NCBI GenBank assembly: GCA_030263275.1
Contig: SZOR01000027.1
Location: 1-40,451 of the forward strand
Direction of reading: 5' to 3'
Length of the DNA: 40,451 nucleotides
Source: DSNY01 sp016861185
GTDB taxonomy: Bacteria > Pseudomonadota > Gammaproteobacteria > Burkholderiales > Burkholderiaceae_F
Part shown: in pieces, positions 33,172 to 39,829 of the stretch
Position numbering within the stretch: the first letter of the stretch is position 1
How the letters are laid out: the number at the start of each line of letters is the position of its first letter
Notes under the pieces: generated by a model
Told to the model about the DNA's origin: nothing
The model's database searches: none
The model's input: only the letters and a program-made list of their open reading frames with translations
Made by a program: the position numbers and the translations under genes

Positions 33172-33315
33172 GCGGCGATCGACGTGACGACCTGCAGCCT
33201 CGACGATCCGAACGCCTTCCCGCCCACGCACCACTCGTGGCTCGCGCACGACCTGCAGCGGCTGCGCTTCGGCGATGGCCTGCCTGCGTCTCGCGAATCG
33301 CGCATGGACGCCTAG
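33172..33315 (+). pseudogene. 3' remnant of a GFA-family gene
   Basis: The frame reads AAIDVTTCSLDDPNAFPPTH, then HSWLAHDLQRLRFGDGLP, and ends in a TAG. This is the C-terminal pattern of GFA (glutathione-dependent formaldehyde-activating) family proteins: a SLDDP turn, a PxxHxW segment and the final GDGLP. The N-terminal zinc-binding cysteines (CHC and CxxC) are missing upstream, where the DNA belongs to VOC protein C and a short spacer. It is therefore a truncated gene. Confidence 0.6.
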
Positions 33316-33338
33316 CGCGGCGGTGAGATTCCCGGTGA

Positions 33339-33365
33339 CGTTCGCTCCGGGCGGGACGGTTCGAC
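33339..33365 (+). promoter_or_regulatory. Degenerate ECF42-like site before MAPEG-DGPF4
   Basis: A good -10 (GACGGTTCGACG; CGAC at 33362-33365) has only CGTTCG at the matching -35 position, which looks like a one-base shift of CGTCGA. It could be a decayed or weak promoter, 23 bases before the MAPEG start. Confidence 0.3.
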
Positions 33366-33387
33366 GCACCGAGCTGGAGACAAGGCA

Positions 33388-33774
33388 ATGATGACGACGG
33401 CCAATTGGTGCGTTTTCGCTGCGATCCTGATGCCGTACGTCTGCTTCGGTATCGCCAGGAACCGGGCGAGAGCGTTGCGCGACAACCGCAACCCGCGGGA
33501 CTTTCCCAACCGCATCCAGGGGTTGCCCAAACGGGCCTGGGACGCGCATCTGAATGCCTTCGAGTCGCTGCCGGGCTTTGCGGCCGCGGTGATCATCGCG
33601 CAACTGGCACGGGCGCCTCAGATCTGGGTGGACGCGTTGGCGCTGATGTGGGTGCTCGTGCGGGCCGCCTACGTCGCCTTCTATCTCACCGACCGCAGCA
33701 CGCTGCGCACGTCGGCGCAGTTCGCCAGCCTGGCCTGCGTGCTGGGGCTGTTCGTCGTGGCGGGTTCGGCGTAG
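33388..33774 (+). CDS. MAPEG-family membrane protein
   Basis: 128 residues with about four hydrophobic helices. The MAPEG hallmark AHLNAFESLPGFAAAVIIA (about 53-71) gives the conserved N/E-rich end of helix 1 and start of helix 2. Then come WVLVRAAYVAFYLTD, including the R-x-x-Y region, and a last helix SLACVLGLFVVAGSA. MAPEG proteins include glutathione transferases and eicosanoid enzymes; bacterial ones are mostly uncharacterised. DGPF4 follows 55 bases later, probably in the same transcript. Confidence 0.9.
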   Translation: MMTTANWCVFAAILMPYVCFGIARNRARALRDNRNPRDFPNRIQGLPKRAWDAHLNAFESLPGFAAAVIIAQLARAPQIWVDALALMWVLVRAAYVAFYLTDRSTLRTSAQFASLACVLGLFVVAGSA

Positions 33775-33829
33775 GGGTCGGCAGAAGTTACCGGGGCGTA
33801 CGAACGCGAACATTCAAGGAGACCGACCG

Positions 33830-34246
33830 ATGCGATACATGATCATCGTCAAGGCGACCATGGACTCGGAAGCGGGTGCCATGCCGAGCGAGCAGTTGAT
33901 CGCCGAGATGGCGGCCTATCACGAGGAGCTGGCGAAGGCCGACCTGCTGCTGGACGCATCGGGTCTGACGCCGAGCGCCAAGGGCTGGCGCATCAGGTAT
34001 TCGGGCGGCAAGCGCACGGTCGTCGATGGCCCCTTCGCGGAGACGAAGGAGTTGATCGCCGGCTACACGCTGATCCGGGCGAAATCGCGCGAGGAGGCGC
34101 TCGAATGGACGAAGCGCTTTCCCAATCCGGCGATCGACGGCAAGGACGGCGAGATCGAAGTGCGGCAGTTGTTCGAGCTGGAGGACTTCGGCCCGAGCGA
34201 GGCGGTCGAGCGCTTCCGCTCGCTAGATGCCGGAACGCGTTCCTGA
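33830..34246 (+). CDS. DGPF-domain (YCII-related) protein 4
   Basis: 138 residues of the longer DGPF subgroup: MRYMIIVKATMDSEAGAMPS start, VDGPFAETKELIAGYTLIRA (about 65-84), ALEWTKRFPNPA and a C-terminal extension ELEDFGPSEAVERF. It is very similar in plan to DGPF6. Its 3' end overlaps the 3' end of DGPF5 on the other strand by 24 bases. It has no clear ECF42-type site of its own; a degenerate one precedes the MAPEG gene upstream. Confidence 0.92.
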   Translation: MRYMIIVKATMDSEAGAMPSEQLIAEMAAYHEELAKADLLLDASGLTPSAKGWRIRYSGGKRTVVDGPFAETKELIAGYTLIRAKSREEALEWTKRFPNPAIDGKDGEIEVRQLFELEDFGPSEAVERFRSLDAGTRS

Positions 34247-34621
34247 CCCACCGGTGCCGATCGCGCGCACCGTCGCTTCGTCTTCGGCGATCGGCCGCAA
34301 TTCGACGCAGCCGATCTTCGCGCCGGGGATGCGGGCTGCGATGCGGATCGCCTCGTCGATGTCCTTGGCCTCGATCACGTAGTAGCCGCCGAGATGCTCC
34401 TTCGTTTCCGCGAACGGTCCGTCGGTGGTCGAGACCCTGCCGTTGCGCACGCGCACGGTCACCGCGGCATCGGGCGGCAGCAGCCGGTTGACGCTGACGA
34501 GTTGTCCGCTCGCGCGGATCGTTTCGGTGAACGCGCGGTATTCGTCGTAGTGCTGTGCCTGCGCGGATTCGGGCATCCATTCCATCAGCGTTTCGGCGCA
34601 GATCAGGCAGAGAAACTTCAT
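34223..34621 (-). CDS. DGPF-domain (YCII-related) protein 5
   Basis: 132 residues, the only DGPF gene on the minus strand: start MKFLCLICAETLMEWMPES, motif TDGPFAETKEHLGGYYVIEA (about 77-96), end VELRPIAEDE. I chose the ATG at 34621 because GGGAGGA lies seven bases before it; an in-frame ATG at 34639 is possible. A MITE-like element starts 38 bases upstream, right where the promoter would be expected from the other DGPF genes. Its tail overlaps DGPF4. Confidence 0.92.
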   Translation of the reverse strand: MKFLCLICAETLMEWMPESAQAQHYDEYRAFTETIRASGQLVSVNRLLPPDAAVTVRVRNGRVSTTDGPFAETKEHLGGYYVIEAKDIDEAIRIAARIPGAKIGCVELRPIAEDEATVRAIGTGGSGTRSGI

Positions 34622-34659
34622 CGCTGGGTCCTCCCGCATCGCGAGCAGGATCGGATCCT

Positions 34660-34908
34660 AGCCCGGATGTTTCACGAGGTCGCCCCCCGCATGCATTGCT
34701 TCTTCAGCTTCGGCCGGGACTTGCGCGGTGCGAGCCGAAACGCACGTTGGATCGCCGGGGCTACGCGGGTTTGCGCGGCGCCTGCGGGCGCGGGCTTGCG
34801 CTCAAGTGCTCGCGAATGCCTCTGGGCATTCGACTGCGCCCCTCTCGCGCAACCCGCATCCCGCATCCGCTCGCGCAATTCCCGCGTCCCTCGTGAAACA
34901 TCCGGGCT
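34660..34908. mobile_element. MITE-like element with perfect 20-bp terminal inverted repeats
   Basis: The left end AGCCCGGATGTTTCACGAGG (34660-34679) is the exact reverse complement of the right end (34889-34908). The 249-bp body encodes nothing recognisable and no transposase, so it would be non-autonomous. No target duplication is obvious by eye. It fills most of the 354-base gap between DGPF5 and the DUF6152 gene. Confidence 0.85.
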
Positions 34909-34975
34909 GGCCCGAACCGGCCCCGCCTTATGATCGACGCGGCCGGTGCGTCCGGCTTTCGCGAAGGAGAACCTC

Positions 34976-35323
34976 ATGCGCGCACGCCATGTCGTCGCTT
35001 CGATCGCCTGGTTCGCCGCCGCGGCCGCTTCCGCGCATCACGGCTGGAGCGGTTACGACGCGAGCAAGCCGCTGACGTTGACCGGAACGATCGTGGCGTC
35101 CGGCTACGAGCATCCGCACGGCTTCGTGCGGCTGAAGACGCGCGACAAGACCTGGCTCGCGGTGCTGGCGCCGCCGTACCGCATGGAGAACCGCGGACTG
35201 CCGCGCGAGGCGCTCAAGCCCGGCGCCACGGTGACGGTCGCCGGCTATCCGCATCGCACCGAGCCGGACGAGATGCGCGCCGAGCGCATCACCGTCGGCG
35301 ACAAGACGGTCGAACTGCGCTGA
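34976..35323 (+). CDS. DUF6152 family exported protein
   Basis: 115 residues: Sec signal (VVASIAWFAAAAASA), then AHHGWSGYDASKPLTLTGTI, the family hallmark, followed by an OB-like strand set (GFVRLKTRDKTWLAVLAPP) and a final PHRTEPDEMRAERITVGDKT. Histidines right after the cleavage site (AHHGW) suggest metal binding, but this is unproven. It overlaps the membrane protein gene by one base (TGATG). AAGGAG lies upstream of the ATG. The two-gene pair DUF6152-DUF6644 is common in proteobacteria. Confidence 0.88.
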   Translation: MRARHVVASIAWFAAAAASAHHGWSGYDASKPLTLTGTIVASGYEHPHGFVRLKTRDKTWLAVLAPPYRMENRGLPREALKPGATVTVAGYPHRTEPDEMRAERITVGDKTVELR

Positions 35324-35817
35324 TGCACGAGATCGCCGGCCCGGCTGCGCTGGTCTGGCTGGAGTCGACCGCCTTCGCCGCGGCGATGCGGCAGTGGCTG
35401 TGGTTGTATCCGATCGTCGAGATCGTCCACATCACAGGCATCGCGCTGCTGGTCGGTTCGATCGCGATGTTCGACCTGCGCATCCTCGGGCTGTCGCGCG
35501 CGTTGCCGGTGCGCGGGCTCGCACGCCATCTGCTGCCGTGGACCTTGACGGGCTTTGCGATCGTCGCCGCCTCGGGCGCGATGATGTTCACCGCGCACGC
35601 CACCGAGTTCTGGTCCAACCCCGCGTTCGCGGTCAAGCTCGCGCTGATCGGGCTGGCCGGAGCGAACGCGCTCGCGTTCCACCTCGGCCCCTACGCCGCG
35701 GTCGATCGCTGGGATACCGCCGCGGCGGCACCCGCGCCCGCCAAGGCCGCGGCGGCGCTGTCCCTGCTGTTGTGGTTGGGGACGATCGCTTGCGGCCGGT
35801 TGCTGGCGTATCTGTGA
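35323..35817 (+). CDS. DUF6644-like four-helix membrane protein
   Basis: 164 residues with about four or five hydrophobic helices (WLYPIVEIVHITGIALLVGS at about 27-46; LLPWTLTGFAIVAASGAMMF at about 67-86; LALIGLAGANALAF; LSLLLWLGTIACGRLLAYL). Histidines at the helix ends (EIVHI, FTAHATEF) could bind heme or metal, but no function is known. Translation is coupled to the DUF6152 protein, which may be its periplasmic partner. It ends just before promoter P6. Confidence 0.82.
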   Translation: MHEIAGPAALVWLESTAFAAAMRQWLWLYPIVEIVHITGIALLVGSIAMFDLRILGLSRALPVRGLARHLLPWTLTGFAIVAASGAMMFTAHATEFWSNPAFAVKLALIGLAGANALAFHLGPYAAVDRWDTAAAAPAPAKAAAALSLLLWLGTIACGRLLAYL

Positions 35818-35824
35818 GCAGGCG

Positions 35825-35851
35825 TGTCGAATCCGGGCCGCCCCGTTCGAC
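35825..35851 (+). promoter_or_regulatory. ECF42-type promoter P6 (propeller-ThiS-like operon)
   Basis: TGTCGA (35825-35830), 17 bases, CGAC (35848-35851), with the context CCCGTTCGACCA. It lies 32 bases before the propeller start. Confidence 0.8.
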
Positions 35852-35883
35852 CATTCGACATCAACCCGAAGGAGGAGGAAACG

Positions 35884-37044
35884 ATGGCGCGCGCAGGCAA
35901 GAGTGCGGTCAAGGCGAAGACGAAGCGGGTCGTGGTGTTGGTCGCCACGCGCAAGGGGGCATGGCTCTTCCACGGCGATACCGCGCGCAGGAGCTGGCGC
36001 GCCGACGGCCCGCACTTTCTCGGGCACATCGTCAACCACGTGGTGCTCGACCCGCGCGACGGCCGCACGCTGCTCGCGGCGGCGAAGACCGGCCATCTCG
36101 GCCCGACGGTGTTTCGTTCGACCGACTTCGGCCGCACGTGGAAGGAAGCCGCGCAGCCGCCGGCGTTCGCCAAGAAGCCGGACGGCACCGGCCGCGCGGT
36201 CGATCACACGTTCTGGCTCACGCCTTCGGTCGCCGCGGAGCCGAACGTCTGGTACGCGGGCACGTCGCCGCAGGGGCTGTTCCGCTCTGAAGACGGCGGC
36301 GTCACGTGGGCGCCGTTCTCCTACATCAACGACGACCCGCAGTACCTGGAATGGTTCGGCACGGTGCAGGACGGCACGCCCGACGGACCGAAGCTGCATT
36401 CGATCATCGTCGATCCGCGCGATCCCAAGCGCATGTACTTCGGCATGTCGGGAGGCGGCGTGCACGAGACGACCGACGGCGGCAAGACGTTTCGCACGCT
36501 GATCGATGGGCTCGAAGTCGTCGAAGGCTTCGATCCGAAGACGCCTACGTTCCACGACCCGCATTGCATCCGCATCTGCCCGAGCAATCCTGATCGGCTG
36601 TATCAGCAGAACCACTGCGGCATCTATCGGATCGACCGGCCGTCGAACACGTGGCAGCGCATCGGGCGCAAGATGCCGAAGAAGGTCGGCGACATCGGCT
36701 TTCCGATGGTCGTCCATCCGCGCGACGACGACACCGCCTGGGTGTTTCCGATGGACGGCCAGACCGTGTGGCCGCGCACGAGCCCCGACGGCAAACCGGC
36801 GGCCTACGTCACCCGCAACGGCGGCAAGACCTGGCAGCGCCTGGACGACGGGCTGCCGGCCGAGCAGGGCTGGTGGACCGTGAAGCGGCAGGCGATGTGT
36901 GCGGACGGCGGCGAACCGGTCGGGCTTTACTTCGGCACGACGAGCGGGGAACTGTGGGCGAGCCGCGACGAGGGGGCAAGATGGACCAACATCGCGCGCC
37001 ATCTGCCCGAGATCTACGCGGTCGAAGCCGCGACGCTCGAATGA
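35884..37044 (+). CDS. BNR/Ycf48-type beta-propeller protein (sialidase-like fold)
   Basis: 386 residues, cytoplasmic (no signal; basic start ARAGKSAVKAKTKR). Several Asp-box/BNR repeats are visible: FRSTDFGRTWKE, FRSEDGGVTWAP, HETTDGGKTFRT, VTRNGGKTWQRL and ASRDEGARWTN, spread through the chain as in VPS10/sortilin and sialidase propellers. The sialidase catalytic Arg triad and Tyr nucleophile are not evident, so a binding or scaffold role is more likely. A strong AAGGAGGAGG lies before the ATG. Its stop overlaps the start of the ThiS/MoaD-like gene (ATGA). Promoter P6 precedes it. Confidence 0.88.
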   Translation: MARAGKSAVKAKTKRVVVLVATRKGAWLFHGDTARRSWRADGPHFLGHIVNHVVLDPRDGRTLLAAAKTGHLGPTVFRSTDFGRTWKEAAQPPAFAKKPDGTGRAVDHTFWLTPSVAAEPNVWYAGTSPQGLFRSEDGGVTWAPFSYINDDPQYLEWFGTVQDGTPDGPKLHSIIVDPRDPKRMYFGMSGGGVHETTDGGKTFRTLIDGLEVVEGFDPKTPTFHDPHCIRICPSNPDRLYQQNHCGIYRIDRPSNTWQRIGRKMPKKVGDIGFPMVVHPRDDDTAWVFPMDGQTVWPRTSPDGKPAAYVTRNGGKTWQRLDDGLPAEQGWWTVKRQAMCADGGEPVGLYFGTTSGELWASRDEGARWTNIARHLPEIYAVEAATLE

Positions 37045-37298
37045 GGGTGTTGATCCCGAGTCCCTTGCGCGACTACACGCGCGCGGCGTGGGTCGAGGCG
37101 CAAGGTGCGACGCTCGGTGAAGTACTCGCCGATCTCGACCGGAAGTATCCCGGCATCCGCTTTCGCATGGTCGACGAGCAGGACCGGACGCGCCGGCACA
37201 CGCGCTTCTTCGTCCGGGGCGAACCGATCTTCGAGTTGTCTACGCCGCTCGCGCCGAACGACGAACTGCTGATCGTGCAGGCGCTGAGCGGGGGGTGA
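37041..37298 (+). CDS. ThiS/MoaD-like ubiquitin-fold protein
   Basis: 85 residues with the beta-grasp plan: MRVLIPSPLRDYT, LGEVLADLDRKYPGIRFRMVD and DELLIVQALSGG. The C-terminal Gly-Gly is the adenylation and thiocarboxylation site in MoaD, ThiS and related sulfur carriers, and can form isopeptides in Urm1/SAMP-like systems. No moa, thi or E1-like (ThiF/MoeB) gene is adjacent, so a carrier role in molybdopterin or thiamine synthesis is not supported by context. It overlaps the propeller gene by four bases, implying joint function. Confidence 0.87.
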   Translation: MRVLIPSPLRDYTRAAWVEAQGATLGEVLADLDRKYPGIRFRMVDEQDRTRRHTRFFVRGEPIFELSTPLAPNDELLIVQALSGG

Positions 37299-37311
37299 GC
37301 CGGCGCGAACC

Positions 37312-37338
37312 CGTCGAAACGGCCGCGCCCCGTTCGAC
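37312..37338 (+). promoter_or_regulatory. ECF42-type promoter P7 (DGPF6-VOC D)
   Basis: CGTCGA (37312-37317), 17 bases, CGAC (37335-37338), with the context CCCGTTCGACCA. It lies 58 bases before the DGPF6 start. Confidence 0.78.
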
Positions 37339-37396
37339 CAAGCAGCACAGGCCGGCGCCGTTGCCGGCTTCCCGAACAGAGTATGGAGAGAAAGTC

Positions 37397-37834
37397 ATGC
37401 GTGTGATGGTGATCGTCAAGGCCACGAAGGACTCGGAAGCCGGCGTGATGCCGAGCGAAGAGCTGCTCGCGGCGATGGGCAAGTTCAACGAGGAGCTGGT
37501 GCAGGCCGGCATCATGCTCGCCGGCGAAGGCCTGCACGCCAGCGCGAAGGGCAAGCGCGTGCGCTTCTCCGGCGCGCAGCGCACCGTCTACGACGGACCG
37601 TTCGCCGAAACGAAGGAGCTGATCGCCGGCTTCTGGCTGTGGCAGGTGAAGTCGATGGACGAGGCGGTCGAGTGGGTCAAGCGCTGCCCGAATCCGATGC
37701 CCGGCGAATCCGAAATCGAAATCCGCCCGGTGTTCGAAGCGGAGGATTTCGGCGCCGAATTCACGCCCGAGCTGCGCGCGCAGGAGGAACGGCTGCGCGC
37801 GCAGATCGAAGGCCGCAGCAAGACCGGCAAATAG
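37397..37834 (+). CDS. DGPF-domain (YCII-related) protein 6
   Basis: 145 residues of the longer subgroup: MRVMVIVKATKDSEAGVMPS start, YDGPFAETKELIAGFWLWQV (about 65-84), EWVKRCPNPMP, and a charged C-terminal helix RAQEERLRAQIEGRSK longer than in DGPF4. It is the last DGPF gene of the island and has its own promoter P7. VOC protein D follows after 38 bases with AAGGAGG, so the two are an operon. Confidence 0.92.
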   Translation: MRVMVIVKATKDSEAGVMPSEELLAAMGKFNEELVQAGIMLAGEGLHASAKGKRVRFSGAQRTVYDGPFAETKELIAGFWLWQVKSMDEAVEWVKRCPNPMPGESEIEIRPVFEAEDFGAEFTPELRAQEERLRAQIEGRSKTGK

Positions 37835-37872
37835 ACGCGCACGCGGCACCCCAACCCAAGGAGGCATACGCA

Positions 37873-38283
37873 ATGAAGGTCGAACCCTATCTGTTCTTCG
37901 AAGGCACCTGCGAAAAAGCGATCGAGTTCTACCGCAAGGCGCTTGGCGCCGAACTCGAGATGCTGATGCGCTACAAGGAAGCGCCCGAGCCGCCGCCGCC
38001 CGGCATGGTGCCGCCCGGCTGGGACGACAAGGTGATGCACGCGAGCTTCCGCATCGGCGAGTCGCGCGTGATGGCGTCCGACGACTGCACGCTGCAAGCG
38101 AAGCCCGGCGGCTTTTCGCTGTCGATCGCGGCGTCCGACGTCGCGCAGGGCGAGCAGCTGTTCAAGGCGCTGGCCGACGGTGGGAAGGTCACGATGCCTT
38201 TCGGCAAGACCTTCTGGTCGCCCGGCTTCGGCATGTTGACCGACCGTTTCGGCATCGGCTGGATGGTCAATACGGAAGCTTGA
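37873..38283 (+). CDS. VOC-superfamily protein D (PhnB-like)
   Basis: 136 residues. VEPYLFFEGTCEKAIEFYRK, then a proline-rich loop (KEAPEPPPPGMVPPG), VMHASFRIGESRVMASDD, GEQLFKALADGGKVTMPF, and the PhnB-type end FWSPGFGMLTDRFGIGWMVN. It is a standard PhnB-like VOC protein; the reaction is unknown. Such proteins are often neighbours or fusion partners of DGPF domains, as here, where it shares promoter P7 with DGPF6. Repeat copy 4 follows the stop. Confidence 0.92.
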   Translation: MKVEPYLFFEGTCEKAIEFYRKALGAELEMLMRYKEAPEPPPPGMVPPGWDDKVMHASFRIGESRVMASDDCTLQAKPGGFSLSIAASDVAQGEQLFKALADGGKVTMPFGKTFWSPGFGMLTDRFGIGWMVNTEA

Positions 38284-38298
38284 AGCGACGCGGTGGTC

Positions 38299-38460
38299 TT
38301 CCCCCTAAAGCGGGACCGAGGGCCAGATCCACTTGGCTGCGCACCGAACATCCGGCCGTCCTCGTCCCCCTTTCGTCAAGGGGATCGAAGGGGGATTTCA
38401 CAGCGTCGCCATGCGGCGGATCGAGAAATCCCCCCTGCCCCCCTTTTTCAAAGGGGGGTC
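38299..38460. repeat. Dispersed palindromic repeat, copy 4 (with partial extra unit)
   Basis: The main unit is CCCCCTTTCGTCAAGGGG with AAGGGGGATTTC (38366-38399), then 26 bases, then GAAATCCCCCCTGCC and CCCTTTTTCAAAGGGGGG. A damaged first unit (CCCCCTAAAGCGGGACCGAGGG, 38300-38321) and the flank GCACCGAACATCCGGCCGTC precede it. It lies between two convergent genes. Confidence 0.85.
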
Positions 38461-38528
38461 GTGCATTGGCGCCGTCGAGCGCGCGCGCCTGTCGACTGCG
38501 CGTAGCTCGCGCGGCACGAACCACGGCG

Positions 38529-38669
38529 TCAACGGCCGCACTGCGGCTCGCTCGTCTGTGCGGCGAGTTGCAGCGGCTGCGCTGCGGTGAAGCTGAGCGT
38601 GCCGGGCGAAGCGGCGATCGCGGCGACGGCGGTCGCGCCGACGAGCAGGGCGATGAGCTGGTGTTTCAT
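38529..38669 (-). CDS. Small exported peptide
   Basis: 46 residues: MKHQLIALLVGATAVAAIAA is a typical Sec signal, followed by SPGTLSFTAAQPLQLAAQTS and a single Cys near the end. The ATG at 38669 has AAAGGAG at seven bases, one of the best ribosome sites in the window, which is the main support. It begins 27 bases after the NmrA stop, in the same operon. No homologue is recognised. It may be the start of a longer gene cut short by repeat copy 4, or a genuine small secreted peptide. Confidence 0.6.
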   Translation of the reverse strand: MKHQLIALLVGATAVAAIAASPGTLSFTAAQPLQLAAQTSEPQCGR

Positions 38670-38696
38670 GGCGTGGCTCCTTTCGGGGTTGCGCGC

Positions 38697-39647
38697 TCAA
38701 TGGCGCGGGATGCGGTGCCGGTGGGCGGCGAGCCACGCGGCGAAGGTCTGCAAGCGGGGATTCAACTCGCGCGCGCAGGCCACGCTCCGCGCGTCGCAAT
38801 GCACGCGCTCGAAGTCGTGGACGAAGCGGAACATCGCCGCGAACTGTCCGGCGCGGACGGCGTCCGGCGCACGCACCTGCTCGGGCGCGACGGCTTCGTA
38901 GCGCACCGGTTCGCCGAGCGCCAGCCCGAGCTGCTCGGCCATCTGTTCGCCGGTCAGATGTTCGCCCGCGATGCCGATCGCCTTGCCGACGAGTTCCTCG
39001 CCGCGCGCGAAGATCGCGAACGCGCAGCGGCCGATGTCCTCGGCGGCGATGCCCGGCAGGCGGCGGTCGCCCATCGGCAGCGAGAAGATCAGGTGCCCGT
39101 CACCGTGGCGCCGCGGCGCCATGCCGTAGCGGATCAGGTTGTCCCACTGGAACGACGTGTACAGCAGCGTCGTCGGCACGCGCCGGTCGATGAAGAAGCG
39201 GTTGGCTTCGCCCTTCGCGTCGAAGTGCGGCACGTTGTAGCGGCCATCGAGCACCGGCATCGTGCCGCCGCCCAGAGCGACGAAGTCGCGCGTGTCCTCC
39301 AGCGTCGACCAGACGACGTGCGCCACGGAGGCGCGCGCGGCCGCTTCGGCCATCGCTTCGGCCTGTGCCAACTCGCGTTCCGGCGATCCGTGCTCGAACG
39401 CATCGGTCACGCAGAACGCGCCCTGCGCGCCTTCCAGCGCGCGCCGCACGCTCGGCAGATCGTCCAGATCCGCCGCGACGATCTGCGCGCCCGCCTGCGC
39501 GAGCGCGTGCGCCGCGGGCGATTCGGGCCTGCGCGTGATCGCGCGCACGCGGAACGCGCGCTTCGGATCGGCGAGGATCGCGCGCGCGAGCCCGCCGCCC
39601 TGCGCGCCGGTCGCGCCGAAGACGGCGATCACCGGCGCATTGTTCAT
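38697..39647 (-). CDS. NmrA-like NAD(P)-binding protein
   Basis: 316 residues. The N-terminal Rossmann site PVIAVFGATGAQGGGLARAI (GxxGxxG, residues 10-16) and the body VVWSTLEDTRDF, SFQWDNLIRYGMAP and LPGIAAEDIGRCAFAIF identify the NmrA/HSCARG family of atypical SDRs. These usually lack the catalytic Tyr-x-x-x-Lys and act as redox (NADPH) sensors or reductases. Its start overlaps the stop of the small upstream gene (ATGA), and the 46-residue peptide gene follows. The ATG at 39647 begins right at the Rossmann strand. Confidence 0.9.
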   Translation of the reverse strand: MNNAPVIAVFGATGAQGGGLARAILADPKRAFRVRAITRRPESPAAHALAQAGAQIVAADLDDLPSVRRALEGAQGAFCVTDAFEHGSPERELAQAEAMAEAAARASVAHVVWSTLEDTRDFVALGGGTMPVLDGRYNVPHFDAKGEANRFFIDRRVPTTLLYTSFQWDNLIRYGMAPRRHGDGHLIFSLPMGDRRLPGIAAEDIGRCAFAIFARGEELVGKAIGIAGEHLTGEQMAEQLGLALGEPVRYEAVAPEQVRAPDAVRAGQFAAMFRFVHDFERVHCDARSVACARELNPRLQTFAAWLAAHRHRIPRH

Positions 39648-39829
39648 TCGCCGGCCCCGCCGGCGGGCGGCGCGAAGGTCGCGCGCGCGCCGGCAAATTC
39701 GGTGGCCGCCGCGGAGTGCAACCGCGCCTCGCGCGCCTCGCTCAGCAGGCGGCGGATCGCCCCCTGGATCAGCCGCTGCGTGCGCTCCTGCACGCTGGCG
39801 GGGTTCGTAGGGTTCGTGTGCAAGGACAT
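39644..39829 (-). CDS. Small protein of unknown function, coupled to NmrA gene
   Basis: 61 residues: MSLHTNPTNPASVQERTQRL followed by an amphipathic helix (IQGAIRRLLSEAREARLH) and a Gly/Ala/Pro tail. It has no signal peptide and no known domain. Support comes from CGGAG six bases before the ATG and a 4-base ATGA overlap with the NmrA start, the pattern of a translationally coupled operon. It may be a small regulator of the NmrA protein; this is speculation. Confidence 0.6.
   Translation of the reverse strand: MSLHTNPTNPASVQERTQRLIQGAIRRLLSEAREARLHSAAATEFAGARATFAPPAGGAGE

Noticed and set aside
35884..37044. The BNR propeller as a true sialidase
   Set aside because: Only Asp-box repeats are seen; the arginine triad and nucleophilic tyrosine are not evident and there is no secretion signal.
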